Made by a program: the position numbers and the translations under genes | Shown: positions 49,899 to 59,627 of the stretch, piece after piece | How positions within the stretch are numbered: position 1 is the first letter of the stretch | How the letters are laid out: every line of letters begins with the position of its first letter | NCBI GenBank assembly: GCA_900544395.1 | Contig: UQVC01000011.1 | Coordinates: forward strand, 1 to 64,000 | Length of the DNA stretch: 64,000 nt | Reading direction: 5' to 3' | Source: an uncultured Ruminococcus sp. | GTDB taxonomy: Bacteria > Bacillota > Clostridia > Lachnospirales > Lachnospiraceae | Notes under the pieces: generated by a model | The model's input: the letters and a program-made list of their open reading frames with translations, nothing else | The model's database searches: none | What the model was told of the DNA's origin: nothing

Positions 49899-50378
49899 AT
49901 GGCAATTAGAGAAGTCAGAGTTATGGGAGACGATATTTTAGGAAAACAGTGCAAACCGGTTACAAAGATGACGCTTCGCACAAAGATTTTGATCGAGGAT
50001 ATGCTGGATACCATGTATGAAAAATACGGAGTCGGTCTGGCAGCCCCTCAGGTGGGAATCTTAAAACAGATCGTAGTGATCGATGTAGGAGAAGGTCCGA
50101 TCGTTCTGATCAATCCGCAGATCATTGAGACAGACGGAGAGCAGACAGGAGAAGAAGGATGCTTAAGTCTTCCGGGAAAATGGGGAATCGTGACAAGACC
50201 GAATTATGTGAAAGTACGGGCGCTCAATGAAGACATGGAAGAGATAGAACTGGAAGGCGAAGGACTTCTGGCAAGAGCATTCTGCCATGAGATCGACCAT
50301 CTGGCAGGGCACATGTACGTGGAACGGGTAGAGGATGGTCTGCATGATGTTGAAGCACCACAAGAGGAGGAAGAATAG
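49899..50378 (+). CDS. def: Peptide deformylase
   Basis: A 159-residue metalloenzyme removing the formyl group from nascent proteins. The three PDF motifs are intact: GVGLAAPQVG (near residue 46), EEGCLSLPG (near 87, metal Cys) and HEIDHL (near 130, metal His and catalytic Glu). It is directly followed by fmt, the enzyme that adds the formyl group to initiator tRNA. Confidence 0.97.
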   Translation: MAIREVRVMGDDILGKQCKPVTKMTLRTKILIEDMLDTMYEKYGVGLAAPQVGILKQIVVIDVGEGPIVLINPQIIETDGEQTGEEGCLSLPGKWGIVTRPNYVKVRALNEDMEEIELEGEGLLARAFCHEIDHLAGHMYVERVEDGLHDVEAPQEEEE

Positions 50379-51311
50379 ATGCGCGTGATTTTTATGGGGA
50401 CTCCGGATTTTTCGGTGGGGACATTGGAAGCGCTGGTGGAAGCCGGACATGAAGTATGTCTGGTCGTGACACAGCCGGATAAGCCAAAGGGAAGAGGAAA
50501 AGAGATGCAGTTTCCTCCTGTAAAAGAAGCGGCGATGGCGCATGGGATTCCGGTCTTTCAGCCGGTGAAAGTCAGAGAAGCTGCCTGCGTAGAAGAACTG
50601 GCAAATTATCATGCAGATGTGATCGTGGTCATTGCGTTTGGCCAGATCCTGCCAAAAGAGATTCTGGAGCTGACTCCGTACGGATGTGTGAATGTGCATG
50701 CATCATTGCTGCCAAAATACAGAGGGGCAGCGCCGATCCAGTGGTCCATCATTGACGGAGAAGAAGTGACCGGAGTCACCACCATGCAGATGGATGAAGG
50801 ACTGGATACGGGAGATATGCTGCTGAAGACAGAAGTTGTCATTGCGGCAGATGAGACAGGAGAAAGTCTGCATGACAAGCTTTCCGAAGCAGGAGCCGCG
50901 CTTTGTGTGGAAACGTTAAAAGGACTGGAAGAGGGAACGATCGCTGCAAAGAAGCAGGGAGAGTCTCCTACGCATTATGCAAGCATGCTCACGAAAAAAA
51001 TGGGCAATATCAACTGGACTGCATCAGCAGTAGAAATCGAGCGCCTGATCCGGGGCTTGAATTCCTGGCCGAGCGCCTATACTTACTGGGAAGAGAAAGT
51101 GGTAAAAATCTGGGGCGCAGAAGCAACGGAAGAACAGACACAGGCACAGCCGGGAACAGTGACCCAGGTGACAAAAGACCGGATTGCCGTTCAGACAGGA
51201 GCAGGAACACTGCTCATCAAAGAACTGCAGATTCCGGGTAAAAAAAGGATGCAGACGGATGCGTTTTTAAGAGGATATCGTTTGGAAGAAGGAACAGTAT
51301 TTCATTCCTAA
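50379..51311 (+). CDS. fmt: Methionyl-tRNA formyltransferase
   Basis: A 310-residue enzyme formylating Met-tRNAfMet. It shows GTPDFSVGTLEALVEAGHEV at the N-terminus, VNVHASLLPKYRGAAPIQW with the catalytic Asn/His region, and DEGLDTGDML. The C-terminal OB-like domain ends RLEEGTVFHS. The start immediately follows the def stop codon. Confidence 0.97.
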   Translation: MRVIFMGTPDFSVGTLEALVEAGHEVCLVVTQPDKPKGRGKEMQFPPVKEAAMAHGIPVFQPVKVREAACVEELANYHADVIVVIAFGQILPKEILELTPYGCVNVHASLLPKYRGAAPIQWSIIDGEEVTGVTTMQMDEGLDTGDMLLKTEVVIAADETGESLHDKLSEAGAALCVETLKGLEEGTIAAKKQGESPTHYASMLTKKMGNINWTASAVEIERLIRGLNSWPSAYTYWEEKVVKIWGAEATEEQTQAQPGTVTQVTKDRIAVQTGAGTLLIKELQIPGKKRMQTDAFLRGYRLEEGTVFHS

Positions 51312-51332
51312 AGAAAAGGATGGAGGAACAGC

Positions 51333-52031
51333 ATGTATTTTTATTATGATCCCACATATATGTTAGTCATTATCGGAGCGCTGATCTGTATGGCGGCATC
51401 TGCCCATGTCAACAGCACATACCGCAGATATGCACAGGTGCGCAGCAGATCCGGCATGACCGGGAAAGAAGCAGCAGAGCGGATCCTTCGGGCGAACGGG
51501 ATTTATGATGTAACAGTACATCATATTCCGGGGAATCTGACGGATCATTACAATCCGGCAAAGAAGACTCTGGGGCTTTCGGATGCAACGTATCATTCGG
51601 CATCGGTTGCGGCAATCGGAGTTGCGGCTCATGAGTGCGGGCATGCGATCCAGCATGCCAGAGGATATGCGCCGCTTCGGATCCGGGGCGCTTTGGTTCC
51701 AGTTGCCAATTTTGGTTCTATGGCAGCCTGGCCGCTGATTCTGATCGGATTATTTATGAACGGAAATACGGCAACTTTGCTGATCAATCTTGGTATTTTG
51801 TTGTTTTCAGCAGCCGTGTTATTTCAGATTGTAACATTGCCGGTGGAGTTTAATGCATCCAGCCGTGCGATCCAGATTCTGGAAACTTCCGGGGTGCTGT
51901 ATCCGGAAGAACTGAGTCAGACCAAGGCAGTGCTTCGGGCAGCGGCCATGACGTATGTGGCAAGTGCGGCATCCATGATCCTGCAGCTGCTTCGTCTGAT
52001 CATCATAAGCGGAGGAAGAAGAGATGACTAA
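51333..52031 (+). CDS. YugP-like membrane zinc metallopeptidase
   Basis: A 232-residue neutral zinc metallopeptidase (DUF2268-like YugP family). It has an N-terminal membrane helix, the HExxH motif in AAHECGHAIQHARGY (near residue 98), and two or three later hydrophobic helices. It is embedded between fmt and rsmB, a conserved location in Clostridia. The physiological substrate is unknown. The stop overlaps the rsmB start by 8 bases. Confidence 0.92.
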   Translation: MYFYYDPTYMLVIIGALICMAASAHVNSTYRRYAQVRSRSGMTGKEAAERILRANGIYDVTVHHIPGNLTDHYNPAKKTLGLSDATYHSASVAAIGVAAHECGHAIQHARGYAPLRIRGALVPVANFGSMAAWPLILIGLFMNGNTATLLINLGILLFSAAVLFQIVTLPVEFNASSRAIQILETSGVLYPEELSQTKAVLRAAAMTYVASAASMILQLLRLIIISGGRRDD

Positions 52032-53370
52032 ACAGGTGACAGAACGGGAACTGGTGCTTGCAATTTTAATGGAGGTTACCCAGCAGAATGTCTACAGCCA
52101 TCTGGCGCTGAACAGTGTGCTGGAGAAGTATCAGTATCTGGAGAAAAAAGAGCGTGCTTTCATTACACGGGTGACAGAAGGTACGCTGGAGCATATGATC
52201 GAACTGGATTATATTTTGAATCAGTTTTCAAAAGTGAAAGTCAACAAGATGAAGCCGGTGATTCGAAACATTCTCCGCAGTGCGGTCTATCAGCTGAAAT
52301 ATATGGACAGTGTACCGGATTCTGCAGTATGCAACGAGGCTGTCAAGCTGGCGGTAAAAAAAGGATTTGGTACGCTTCGAGGATTCGTCAATGGTGTGCT
52401 CCGTAATGTAGAGAGGGGGCTGGATCAGGTAGAGTATCCCAAAGAAGGAATTCCGAGATTGTCAGTATGCTATTCCATGCCGGAGTGGATTTTATCTTTG
52501 TGGGAGAAGAGTTATGATCTTTCTGCCATAGAAACTATGCTTCAGGCATTTCAGAAGGAGACTCCTGTGACCATCCGCTGCAATCTTGCAAAGACTACCC
52601 CGGAAGAACTGAAACAATCTCTGGAGCAGGAAGGCGTAACGGTGATCTCTCATCCGTATCTTTCCTATGCATTCTGGATCCGGGGGTATGACCATCTGGC
52701 AGAATTGTCCAGTTTCCAAAAAGGAGAATTTTATGTACAGGATATCAGCTCCATGCTGGTAGGCGAGATCGCAGCTCCCAATGCCGGGGATCAGGTAATC
52801 GATGTCTGTGCAGCGCCCGGCGGAAAAGCACTTCATATTGCGGAAAAACTGCAGGAAACGGGAAGTGTAGAGGCGCGGGATCTAAGCCCGTATAAAGTCG
52901 GCCTGATCGAAGAGAACATTGAAAGAAGTGGTCTGACCAATATTCGGGCAGTCCGGCAAGACGCTACCATGTTTGATTCGACTGCAGAAGAAACCGCGGA
53001 TCTGGTGATCGCAGATCTTCCCTGCTCCGGGCTGGGAGTCCTGGGAAAAAAGACAGATTTAAAATATAAAGCGACAGAGCAGGGAACAAAAGAACTGGCA
53101 GAACTTCAAAAAGAAATCCTGAAGAATGCTGCAAGGTATGTCCGGCATGGGGGTGTGCTGATCTACAGTACCTGTACCATCAATCCTGCGGAAAACATGG
53201 AAAATGTACATTGGTTTTTGAAGGAGTTTTCAGAATTTACCCTGGCGCCGATCGCAGACAAACTGTGTTCGAAACTTCGGAAGAGCGTGCAGGAAACAGG
53301 ATGTCTGCAGCTGCTTCCGGGAATTCATGACAGTGACGGATTTTTTATTGCCAGATTTGAAAAAAAATAA
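52024..53370 (+). CDS. rsmB: 16S rRNA m5C967 methyltransferase RsmB (Sun)
   Basis: A 448-residue rRNA methyltransferase. An N-terminal NusB-like RNA-binding domain (1-140) precedes the SAM-dependent domain, with DVCAAPGGKALHIAEKL near residue 260 and the catalytic motif ADLPCSGLGVLGKK near 330. Cys in YSTCTINPAEN is the second conserved cysteine. Coupled to the YugP-like gene. Confidence 0.96.
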   Translation: MTKQVTERELVLAILMEVTQQNVYSHLALNSVLEKYQYLEKKERAFITRVTEGTLEHMIELDYILNQFSKVKVNKMKPVIRNILRSAVYQLKYMDSVPDSAVCNEAVKLAVKKGFGTLRGFVNGVLRNVERGLDQVEYPKEGIPRLSVCYSMPEWILSLWEKSYDLSAIETMLQAFQKETPVTIRCNLAKTTPEELKQSLEQEGVTVISHPYLSYAFWIRGYDHLAELSSFQKGEFYVQDISSMLVGEIAAPNAGDQVIDVCAAPGGKALHIAEKLQETGSVEARDLSPYKVGLIEENIERSGLTNIRAVRQDATMFDSTAEETADLVIADLPCSGLGVLGKKTDLKYKATEQGTKELAELQKEILKNAARYVRHGGVLIYSTCTINPAENMENVHWFLKEFSEFTLAPIADKLCSKLRKSVQETGCLQLLPGIHDSDGFFIARFEKK

Positions 53371-53382
53371 AGGATAGAAAAG

Positions 53383-54423
53383 ATGAAAAAAGATATTCGC
53401 GCATATACATATGAACAATTGACGGAAGAAATGGAGCGCATCGGAGAGAAAAAGTTCCGGGCAAAACAGATTTATGAATGGCTGCATGTAAAACTTGTGG
53501 ATGGATTTGACGAGATGACGAATCTTTCCAAGGCGCTTCGGGAAAAACTGGAAGCGGAATATGTGATCCTTCCGGTTACGATGCTGGAGCGGCAGGTGTC
53601 GAAACTGGATGGAACGAATAAATTTTTGTTTCAGCTGTCAGATGGAAATGTAGTGGAAAGCGTGCTGATGCGCTACAAACATGGAAATTCTGTCTGTATT
53701 TCGTCTCAGGTGGGATGCCGTATGGGATGTCGGTTCTGTGCATCTACCATTGGCGGACTGGAGCGCAGCCTGTCTCCGTCCGAGATGCTTGGGCAGATCT
53801 ATCAGATCCAGAAGATCACAGAAGAGAGGGTTTCCAATGTGGTAGTAATGGGAACCGGAGAACCTATGGACAATTATGAAAATTTCCTGACATTTGTCAG
53901 AATGTTGACGGATGATCATGGACTTCATATCAGTCAGAGAAATGTGACAGTGTCTACTTGTGGCATTGTTCCCAAGATCAGGGAACTGGCCTTGGAACAT
54001 CTGCAGATCACACTGGCGCTTTCTTTGCATGGTTCGACTCAGGAAAAGAGAAAACAGCTGATGCCGGTGGCAAATAAGTATGAACTGCAGGAAGTACTGG
54101 ATGCCTGTGATTTTTATTTTCAGGAGACAGGCCGCAGGGTAACGTTTGAATATAGTCTGGTTCATGGAGTGAATGATACACCAGAGGATGCACAGGAATT
54201 GACTGGCATTTTAAAATCCAGAAACTGTCATCTGAACTTGATCCCGGTCAATCCGATCAAAGAGCGTGATTTTCAGCAGCCGTCCCGCAAAAATGCGTTG
54301 AATTTCAAAAATAAACTTGAAAAAAGCGGAATAAATGTTACTATAAGAAGAGAAATGGGCGCAGATATTGATGGAGCCTGCGGCCAGCTCAGAAGACGCT
54401 ATGTAAAAACAGAGAAAGAGTAA
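53383..54423 (+). CDS. rlmN: Dual-specificity RNA methyltransferase RlmN
   Basis: A 346-residue radical-SAM enzyme making m2A2503 in 23S rRNA and m2A37 in tRNA. The CxxxCxxC cluster is in SQVGCRMGCRFCASTIGG (near residue 112), GTGEPMDNYEN near 163, and a methyl-carrying Cys in GADIDGACGQLRRR near the C-terminus. Spaced 12 bases after rsmB. Confidence 0.97.
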   Translation: MKKDIRAYTYEQLTEEMERIGEKKFRAKQIYEWLHVKLVDGFDEMTNLSKALREKLEAEYVILPVTMLERQVSKLDGTNKFLFQLSDGNVVESVLMRYKHGNSVCISSQVGCRMGCRFCASTIGGLERSLSPSEMLGQIYQIQKITEERVSNVVVMGTGEPMDNYENFLTFVRMLTDDHGLHISQRNVTVSTCGIVPKIRELALEHLQITLALSLHGSTQEKRKQLMPVANKYELQEVLDACDFYFQETGRRVTFEYSLVHGVNDTPEDAQELTGILKSRNCHLNLIPVNPIKERDFQQPSRKNALNFKNKLEKSGINVTIRREMGADIDGACGQLRRRYVKTEKE

Positions 54424-54435
54424 AGGAGAAAGCGT

Positions 54436-55179
54436 ATGAAGACATTTTCCATTACAGATGTTGGGATGGTAAGACAAGTGAATCAAGATTATGTCTATAT
54501 GACAGATACCCCTCTGGGACCTCTTCCGAATCTGTTTGTCGTGGCAGATGGGATGGGCGGTCATCAGGCAGGAGATTATGCTTCCAAGTATACTGTGGAA
54601 GTACTGAAAAGAGAACTTGAGAACACAGCCGAACAGGATGTGGAGAGAGCGCTTGTTTCTGCAGTGAAGACGGCAAACTGGGAGATCATCAAAAAGGCAT
54701 CGGAGGATCCTCATTTGAAAGGAATGGGAACGACAGTTGTCGTTGCGACGATCGTGGATCAGATGATGTATTTTGCCAATGTGGGAGACAGTCGTCTCTA
54801 TCTGATCAATCAGGGGATTATCCAGCTGACCAAAGATCATTCTCTGGTGGAAGAGATGGTGCGGCTTGGAGGAATCAAGCCGGAGGAGGCAAAACATCAC
54901 CCGGATAAGAATATCATTACACGGGCAATCGGAGCGAAAGCCAGTGTTGAAGTGGATTTTTATGAGCACCGTCTGAAAAAGGGAGACATCATTTTGATGT
55001 GTACAGACGGACTCAGCAATATGGTCGAGGATGAAGAGATGTTCCATATTGTACAGGGGGGCAGAGATATTGTAGAGTCTGCAGTGTCTCTGGTAGAAAC
55101 GGCAAAGGAAAACGGCGGAACAGACAACATCGGCATTGTACTGGTGGAGCCGTTTGCGGATGAGGTGAGTATATGTTAA
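54436..55179 (+). CDS. PP2C-type Ser/Thr phosphatase Stp/PrpC
   Basis: A 247-residue PPM-family phosphatase. Metal-binding motifs are VNQDYVY (near residue 15), VVADGMGGHQAGDYAS (near 36), GDSRLYL (near 116), LMCTDGLSNMV (near 193) and GGTDNIGIVLV near the end. It dephosphorylates targets of the adjacent PrkC kinase. It overlaps prkC by 7 bases, giving the classic stp-prkC-rsgA-rpe-thiN order. Confidence 0.96.
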   Translation: MKTFSITDVGMVRQVNQDYVYMTDTPLGPLPNLFVVADGMGGHQAGDYASKYTVEVLKRELENTAEQDVERALVSAVKTANWEIIKKASEDPHLKGMGTTVVVATIVDQMMYFANVGDSRLYLINQGIIQLTKDHSLVEEMVRLGGIKPEEAKHHPDKNIITRAIGAKASVEVDFYEHRLKKGDIILMCTDGLSNMVEDEEMFHIVQGGRDIVESAVSLVETAKENGGTDNIGIVLVEPFADEVSIC

Positions 55180-57272
55180 AAGAAGGGACTTTTTTAGGAA
55201 AGCGCTATGAAATTCTGAATCGCATCGGTTCCGGTGGGATGGCAGATGTCTATAAAGGAAAAGATCATAAGCTGAACCGGTTTGTGGCAATCAAAGTGTT
55301 AAAGAGTGATTTCCGTTCGGATGAGACGTTTATCCAGAAGTTTTTAAGTGAAGCCCAGGCGGCGGCTGGATTGATGCATCCGAATGTGGTAAATGTATAT
55401 GATGTGGGACAGGATCGAGGACTGTATTATATGGTCATGGAGCTTGTAGAAGGCATCACACTGAAAGAATATATCGAGAAAAAGGGAAGACTTTCGGCAA
55501 AAGAGACGATCAGTATTTCCATTCAGATGGTCACAGGAATTCAGGCAGCTCATAATCAGCATATCGTACATCGGGATATCAAACCTCAGAATATTATCAT
55601 TTCCAAAGACGGAAAAGTGAAAGTGACAGATTTCGGGATTGCAAGAGCAACAACTTCTTCCAATACGATCAGTACGAGCGTGATGGGATCTGTACATTAT
55701 ACATCACCGGAGCAGGCTAGAGGCGGAGTGGTGGATGAAAAAAGTGATATTTACTCTGCGGGAATCACCATGTATGAGATGGTGACAGGACATGTGCCGT
55801 TTGATGGAGATTCCACAGTCTCTGTTGCTTTGAAGCACTTGCAGGAAGAGATTGTTTCGCCTGCAGTGGAAGTGCCGGACATTCCGAAGAGTCTGGAAAA
55901 GATCATTTTAAAGGCGACGCAGAAGAGTACCATGCAGAGATATCAGAACTGTGAGGAACTGATCCTGGACTTGAAGCGCGCACTGGTGGATCCGCAGGGT
56001 GGATTTGTTGCAGGTGCAGCCCACAAGAACAGTTCGGATGAGACAGTGGTCATGGATTCCCAGGAGATCGCAAGGGTTCAGAATCGCAATTATGACGACT
56101 ATGAGGATCCAGATGAGGATGACGATTATGATCTGGATGATGACGAGGATGATTACGATACAAGGGACAGAAGGCAGGCAAGACGTGAGGATTCCAGGCG
56201 AGGCAAGAAAGAAGAAGTCGATCCGCAGATGAAAAAGGTGACCAGGATCCTGATGATCGTGGTAGCAGTGATCGTAGCCATCGGCGTGATTTTTGGAATC
56301 AGCAAAGCAGTTGGCAGTCTGAAACCGGAAAAGGTAGTTACCGATGAGAAAGAGAAAAAGGTAAAAGTACCGGATGTCAGAGGTATGACAGAAAAAGAGG
56401 CAAGAGACGAGCTGTCAAAACTGAATCTGGGATTCCAGTCAAAAGGAACCGTCCCATCTGATACGTATGATAAGGGAGAAATTGCAAAACAGAATTATAA
56501 GGCTGGCGAAAAGGTAGCCAAACATACGACGATTGAAGTATACATCAGCAGCGGTCCGACAGAAAAGACGGTGAAAGTGCCGGATGTTGTCGGAAAGTCT
56601 GAAGCAGATGCACAGAAGATACTGGAAGATAAAGGATTTCTGGTAGAATTTGAATCAGACTACAGCGACAGCGTGCCGCAGGGACATGTCATTTCCACGA
56701 ATCCTGTAAGTGGAACGGAGTGGAAAGAAGGGGATACAGTGACCATGGTTGTGAGCAAAGGAAAGCAGAAGATCAGCGTCCCGGATGTATCCGGACAGGA
56801 TCCATCTGCAGCAGCAGGCACTCTTCAGGGAGCAGGGCTTACCCTTGGCAGTGAAGTTTCCAGTGAGTACAGCGATGAGTTTGAAGAAGGAATGATCATC
56901 CGAACCGAACCTGCAGCTGGAAAAGAAGTGGAAAAAGGAACTTCGGTCAATTATGTCTTAAGTAAAGGAAAGAAGACAGAGACAGTCAAAATGCCAACGC
57001 TGAGTAACAAGACAAGAAGTCAGGCAGAAGCAGAGCTGGTGGAACTGGGACTGATCCCGAATGTAACAGAAGTGTATGACTCTACTGTGACGAAGGGATA
57101 TGTGATCAGTCAGTCTGTGACACCGGGCAGTCAGGTGGAAAAAGGAATGACCGTTGATATTGTGATCAGTCTCGGACCAGAGAGTGTAGAGCCAGAGCCT
57201 CCTGTAGACGGAGGAACCGGTGGAGAGGATAATGGAACCGGCGGCGGATCAACAGGATGGGATCATTCGTAA
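55173..57272 (+). CDS. prkC: PASTA-domain Ser/Thr protein kinase PrkC/Stk
   Basis: A 699-residue eukaryotic-like membrane kinase. The kinase domain (about 10-275) has GSGGMADVYKG, the lysine of VAIKVLK, HRDIKPQNIII and DFGIARA. An acidic Asp/Glu-rich linker (about 305-335) and a basic stretch lead to one membrane helix (about 350-372). Four external PASTA repeats follow (about 385-670), each starting with a VPDV- or MPTL-type motif, then a Pro/Gly-rich tail. It senses peptidoglycan fragments or lipid II and links wall state to growth and spore germination. Confidence 0.96.
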   Translation: MLKEGTFLGKRYEILNRIGSGGMADVYKGKDHKLNRFVAIKVLKSDFRSDETFIQKFLSEAQAAAGLMHPNVVNVYDVGQDRGLYYMVMELVEGITLKEYIEKKGRLSAKETISISIQMVTGIQAAHNQHIVHRDIKPQNIIISKDGKVKVTDFGIARATTSSNTISTSVMGSVHYTSPEQARGGVVDEKSDIYSAGITMYEMVTGHVPFDGDSTVSVALKHLQEEIVSPAVEVPDIPKSLEKIILKATQKSTMQRYQNCEELILDLKRALVDPQGGFVAGAAHKNSSDETVVMDSQEIARVQNRNYDDYEDPDEDDDYDLDDDEDDYDTRDRRQARREDSRRGKKEEVDPQMKKVTRILMIVVAVIVAIGVIFGISKAVGSLKPEKVVTDEKEKKVKVPDVRGMTEKEARDELSKLNLGFQSKGTVPSDTYDKGEIAKQNYKAGEKVAKHTTIEVYISSGPTEKTVKVPDVVGKSEADAQKILEDKGFLVEFESDYSDSVPQGHVISTNPVSGTEWKEGDTVTMVVSKGKQKISVPDVSGQDPSAAAGTLQGAGLTLGSEVSSEYSDEFEEGMIIRTEPAAGKEVEKGTSVNYVLSKGKKTETVKMPTLSNKTRSQAEAELVELGLIPNVTEVYDSTVTKGYVISQSVTPGSQVEKGMTVDIVISLGPESVEPEPPVDGGTGGEDNGTGGGSTGWDHS

Positions 57273-57283
57273 CAGAGGAGTTT

Positions 57284-58162
57284 ATGCAAGGAAAGATAAT
57301 CAAAGGGATTGCCGGATTCTACTACGTTCACGTAGCAGAATCCGGTGTTTATGAGTGTAAGGCAAAAGGCGTATTCCGCAAAGAGAAGATAAAACCTCTG
57401 GTTGGGGATAACGTCGAAATAGAAGTATTAAGCGAAGAGAACAAAACGGGAAATATCATTCGGATCGAGCCAAGAAACAATGAACTGATCCGTCCGGCAG
57501 TGGCCAATATCGATCAGGCGCTGGTGGTGTTTGCAGTGACAAAGCCAACACCACATTTTAATCTGCTGGATCGTTTTCTGGTAATGATGGAGCGAAAAGA
57601 GATTCCGGTCATTTTATGTTTTAATAAAAAAGATATCGCAGAAGATCCGGAGATTGCAGAATTAGAGGCAATTTATGAAAAATGTGGGTATCCGATCGTG
57701 TTTACCAGTGCAAAGGAACAGGAAAATGTAGCAGTACTCCGGCAGATGCTTCAGGGAAAGATGACTGCTATTGCAGGACCGTCCGGTGTTGGAAAATCAT
57801 CTCTGATTAATCTGCTGCAGGATCAGGTGCAGATGGAGACCGGAACCATCAGTAAAAAGATCGAACGGGGAAAACATACGACCCGTCATTCTGAATTGAT
57901 TGCTGTGGATTCGGAGTCTTATATCATGGATACGCCGGGATTTAGTTCCCTGTATGTCAATGATTTTCCGAAAGAAGAATTAAAATATTATTTCCGGGAA
58001 TTTGAACCTTATGAAGGGACCTGCAGATTTCAGGGATGCGATCATGTGCACGAACCAGGATGTGCAGTCAAGGAAGCACTGGAAGAGGGGAAAATTCACC
58101 CGGTCAGATATAAAAATTATCTGGAAATGTATACAGAACTGAAAGAAAAGAAGAGGTATTGA
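57284..58162 (+). CDS. rsgA: Ribosome small-subunit GTPase RsgA
   Basis: A 292-residue circularly permuted GTPase for 30S maturation. An N-terminal OB fold is followed by G4 FNKKDIAED, then G1 GPSGVGKSSLINLL and G3 DTPGFSSLYV. The zinc-binding C-terminal segment is CRFQGCDHVHEPGCAVK. ATG at 57284 (AGAGGAG upstream) is preferred over 57257, which lies inside prkC. Confidence 0.96.
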   Translation: MQGKIIKGIAGFYYVHVAESGVYECKAKGVFRKEKIKPLVGDNVEIEVLSEENKTGNIIRIEPRNNELIRPAVANIDQALVVFAVTKPTPHFNLLDRFLVMMERKEIPVILCFNKKDIAEDPEIAELEAIYEKCGYPIVFTSAKEQENVAVLRQMLQGKMTAIAGPSGVGKSSLINLLQDQVQMETGTISKKIERGKHTTRHSELIAVDSESYIMDTPGFSSLYVNDFPKEELKYYFREFEPYEGTCRFQGCDHVHEPGCAVKEALEEGKIHPVRYKNYLEMYTELKEKKRY

Positions 58163-58165
58163 TTT

Positions 58166-58828
58166 ATGAAAAATAAACTGGCGCCATCGATTTTGTCGGC
58201 GGATTTTAAATGTCTGGGAGAACAGTTGAAAGAGACAGAAGCAGCAGGAGCAGAATACATTCATTTTGATGTAATGGATGGAATGTTTGTTCCGAGCATT
58301 TCATTTGGAATGCCGGTTCTGGCATCGATCAAAGGACATACCGAGCAGGTGATGGATGTACATCTGATGGTTACCGAGCCGATCCGGTATGTAGAAGCCT
58401 TTGCGAAGTCAGGGGCAGATATCCTTACGGTACACACGGAAGCATGTACAGATCTGGAAGAGACTGTGGACAAGATCCATGCCTGTGGAATGAAAGCAGG
58501 GGTATCCATTAAACCTAATACACCGGTATCTGCACTGGAACCGGTTCTGGAAAAGACAGAAATGTTTCTGATCATGTCCGTGGAGCCAGGATTTGGAGGA
58601 CAGGCATTTATTCCGGAGTCGCTGGATAAGATCAGGGAATTGAGAATGTTGCTGAACGAGAGAAAAATTACGGCAGATATTGAAGTAGATGGCGGCATTT
58701 ACCACAGCAATGTAAAAGAGGTACTGGATGCAGGAGCCAATGTAATCGTAGCAGGTTCTGCAGTATTCAAAGGGGATGCGGCAGAAAATGTGAAGAATTT
58801 TATGGAGATTTTAAACGCGGATGAATAA
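58166..58828 (+). CDS. rpe: Ribulose-phosphate 3-epimerase
   Basis: A 220-residue TIM-barrel epimerase of the pentose phosphate pathway. It opens APSILSADFKCLGEQLKE and carries FDVMDGMFVPSISFG, DVHLMV, MSVEPGFGGQAFIP and EVDGGIY, which hold the metal ligands and phosphate site. It overlaps thiN by 8 bases. Confidence 0.97.
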   Translation: MKNKLAPSILSADFKCLGEQLKETEAAGAEYIHFDVMDGMFVPSISFGMPVLASIKGHTEQVMDVHLMVTEPIRYVEAFAKSGADILTVHTEACTDLEETVDKIHACGMKAGVSIKPNTPVSALEPVLEKTEMFLIMSVEPGFGGQAFIPESLDKIRELRMLLNERKITADIEVDGGIYHSNVKEVLDAGANVIVAGSAVFKGDAAENVKNFMEILNADE

Positions 58829-59474
58829 ATGGACGGTGATCGTAAGCGGAGGAATGCTGGAAGAAGCATTTGCAAAGAAGGTTTTAAAGCATCCTGAGAT
58901 CGAATATATTGTCGGGGTGGATCGGGGACTGGAGTTCCTTTATCAGGAAAATATCTGTCCGGATTACATCGTAGGAGATTTTGACAGTGTGTCCCCGGCG
59001 GTTTTGCAATACTATGAACAGGAGGCAAACGTGCCGGTTCGAAGGTTCAACCCAGTCAAGGATGCTTCCGATACGGAAATCGCGCTGCGATTGTGTCTGA
59101 AGCTTGGAAAGCAGAAGATCTTGCTGCTTGGAGCGACCGGAAATCGTATCGATCATGTGTGGGCGAATGTGCAGATTTTAAAAATCGGACTGGATGCAGG
59201 TGCGGATGTGCGAATTTTAGACAGTCATAATCAGATCCGCCTGTTGGATCAGGGAATTACTCTTTCAAAGCAGGCAGCATATGGAACGTATTTTTCCGTA
59301 TTTCCGTTGGATGGTTGTGTGGAACAGTTCCATATAGAAGGTGCAAAATATCCGTTAAAGGATCATACCTTGACACCTTATGACAGTCTTTGTGTGAGCA
59401 ATGCATTTGCAGAGGCAAAGGTCAGGATTTCTTTTCCGGAGGGAAGAGTGATTTTGATGGAGACGAGGGATTGA
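58821..59474 (+). CDS. thiN: Thiamine pyrophosphokinase
   Basis: A 217-residue ThiN converting thiamine to thiamine diphosphate with ATP. Recognised by VGVDRGLEFLY, DYIVGDFDSV, FNPVKDASDTEIAL and GATGNRIDHVWANVQIL. Last gene of the long operon that begins with murE. A 13-base-pair terminator follows its stop. Confidence 0.96.
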   Translation: MNKWTVIVSGGMLEEAFAKKVLKHPEIEYIVGVDRGLEFLYQENICPDYIVGDFDSVSPAVLQYYEQEANVPVRRFNPVKDASDTEIALRLCLKLGKQKILLLGATGNRIDHVWANVQILKIGLDAGADVRILDSHNQIRLLDQGITLSKQAAYGTYFSVFPLDGCVEQFHIEGAKYPLKDHTLTPYDSLCVSNAFAEAKVRISFPEGRVILMETRD

Positions 59475-59500
59475 GAGAGGTTTGGATAGATTCAGAATAA

Positions 59501-59541
59501 AAGCTGTAAGATTTTCAGAGATGGAATCTTATGGCTTTTTC
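59501..59541 (+). terminator. Intrinsic terminator after thiN
   Basis: Arms AAGCTGTAAGATT and AATCTTATGGCTT pair over 13 positions (two G-U) and are followed by TTTTCTC. Confidence 0.88.
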
Positions 59542-59627
59542 TCTGGAATGCTATTTGGAAAACAAAGTGATCGATTAAATGGAGATATCAGATACTATTT
59601 TGAGATAGAAAGGAACAACCAAACGGT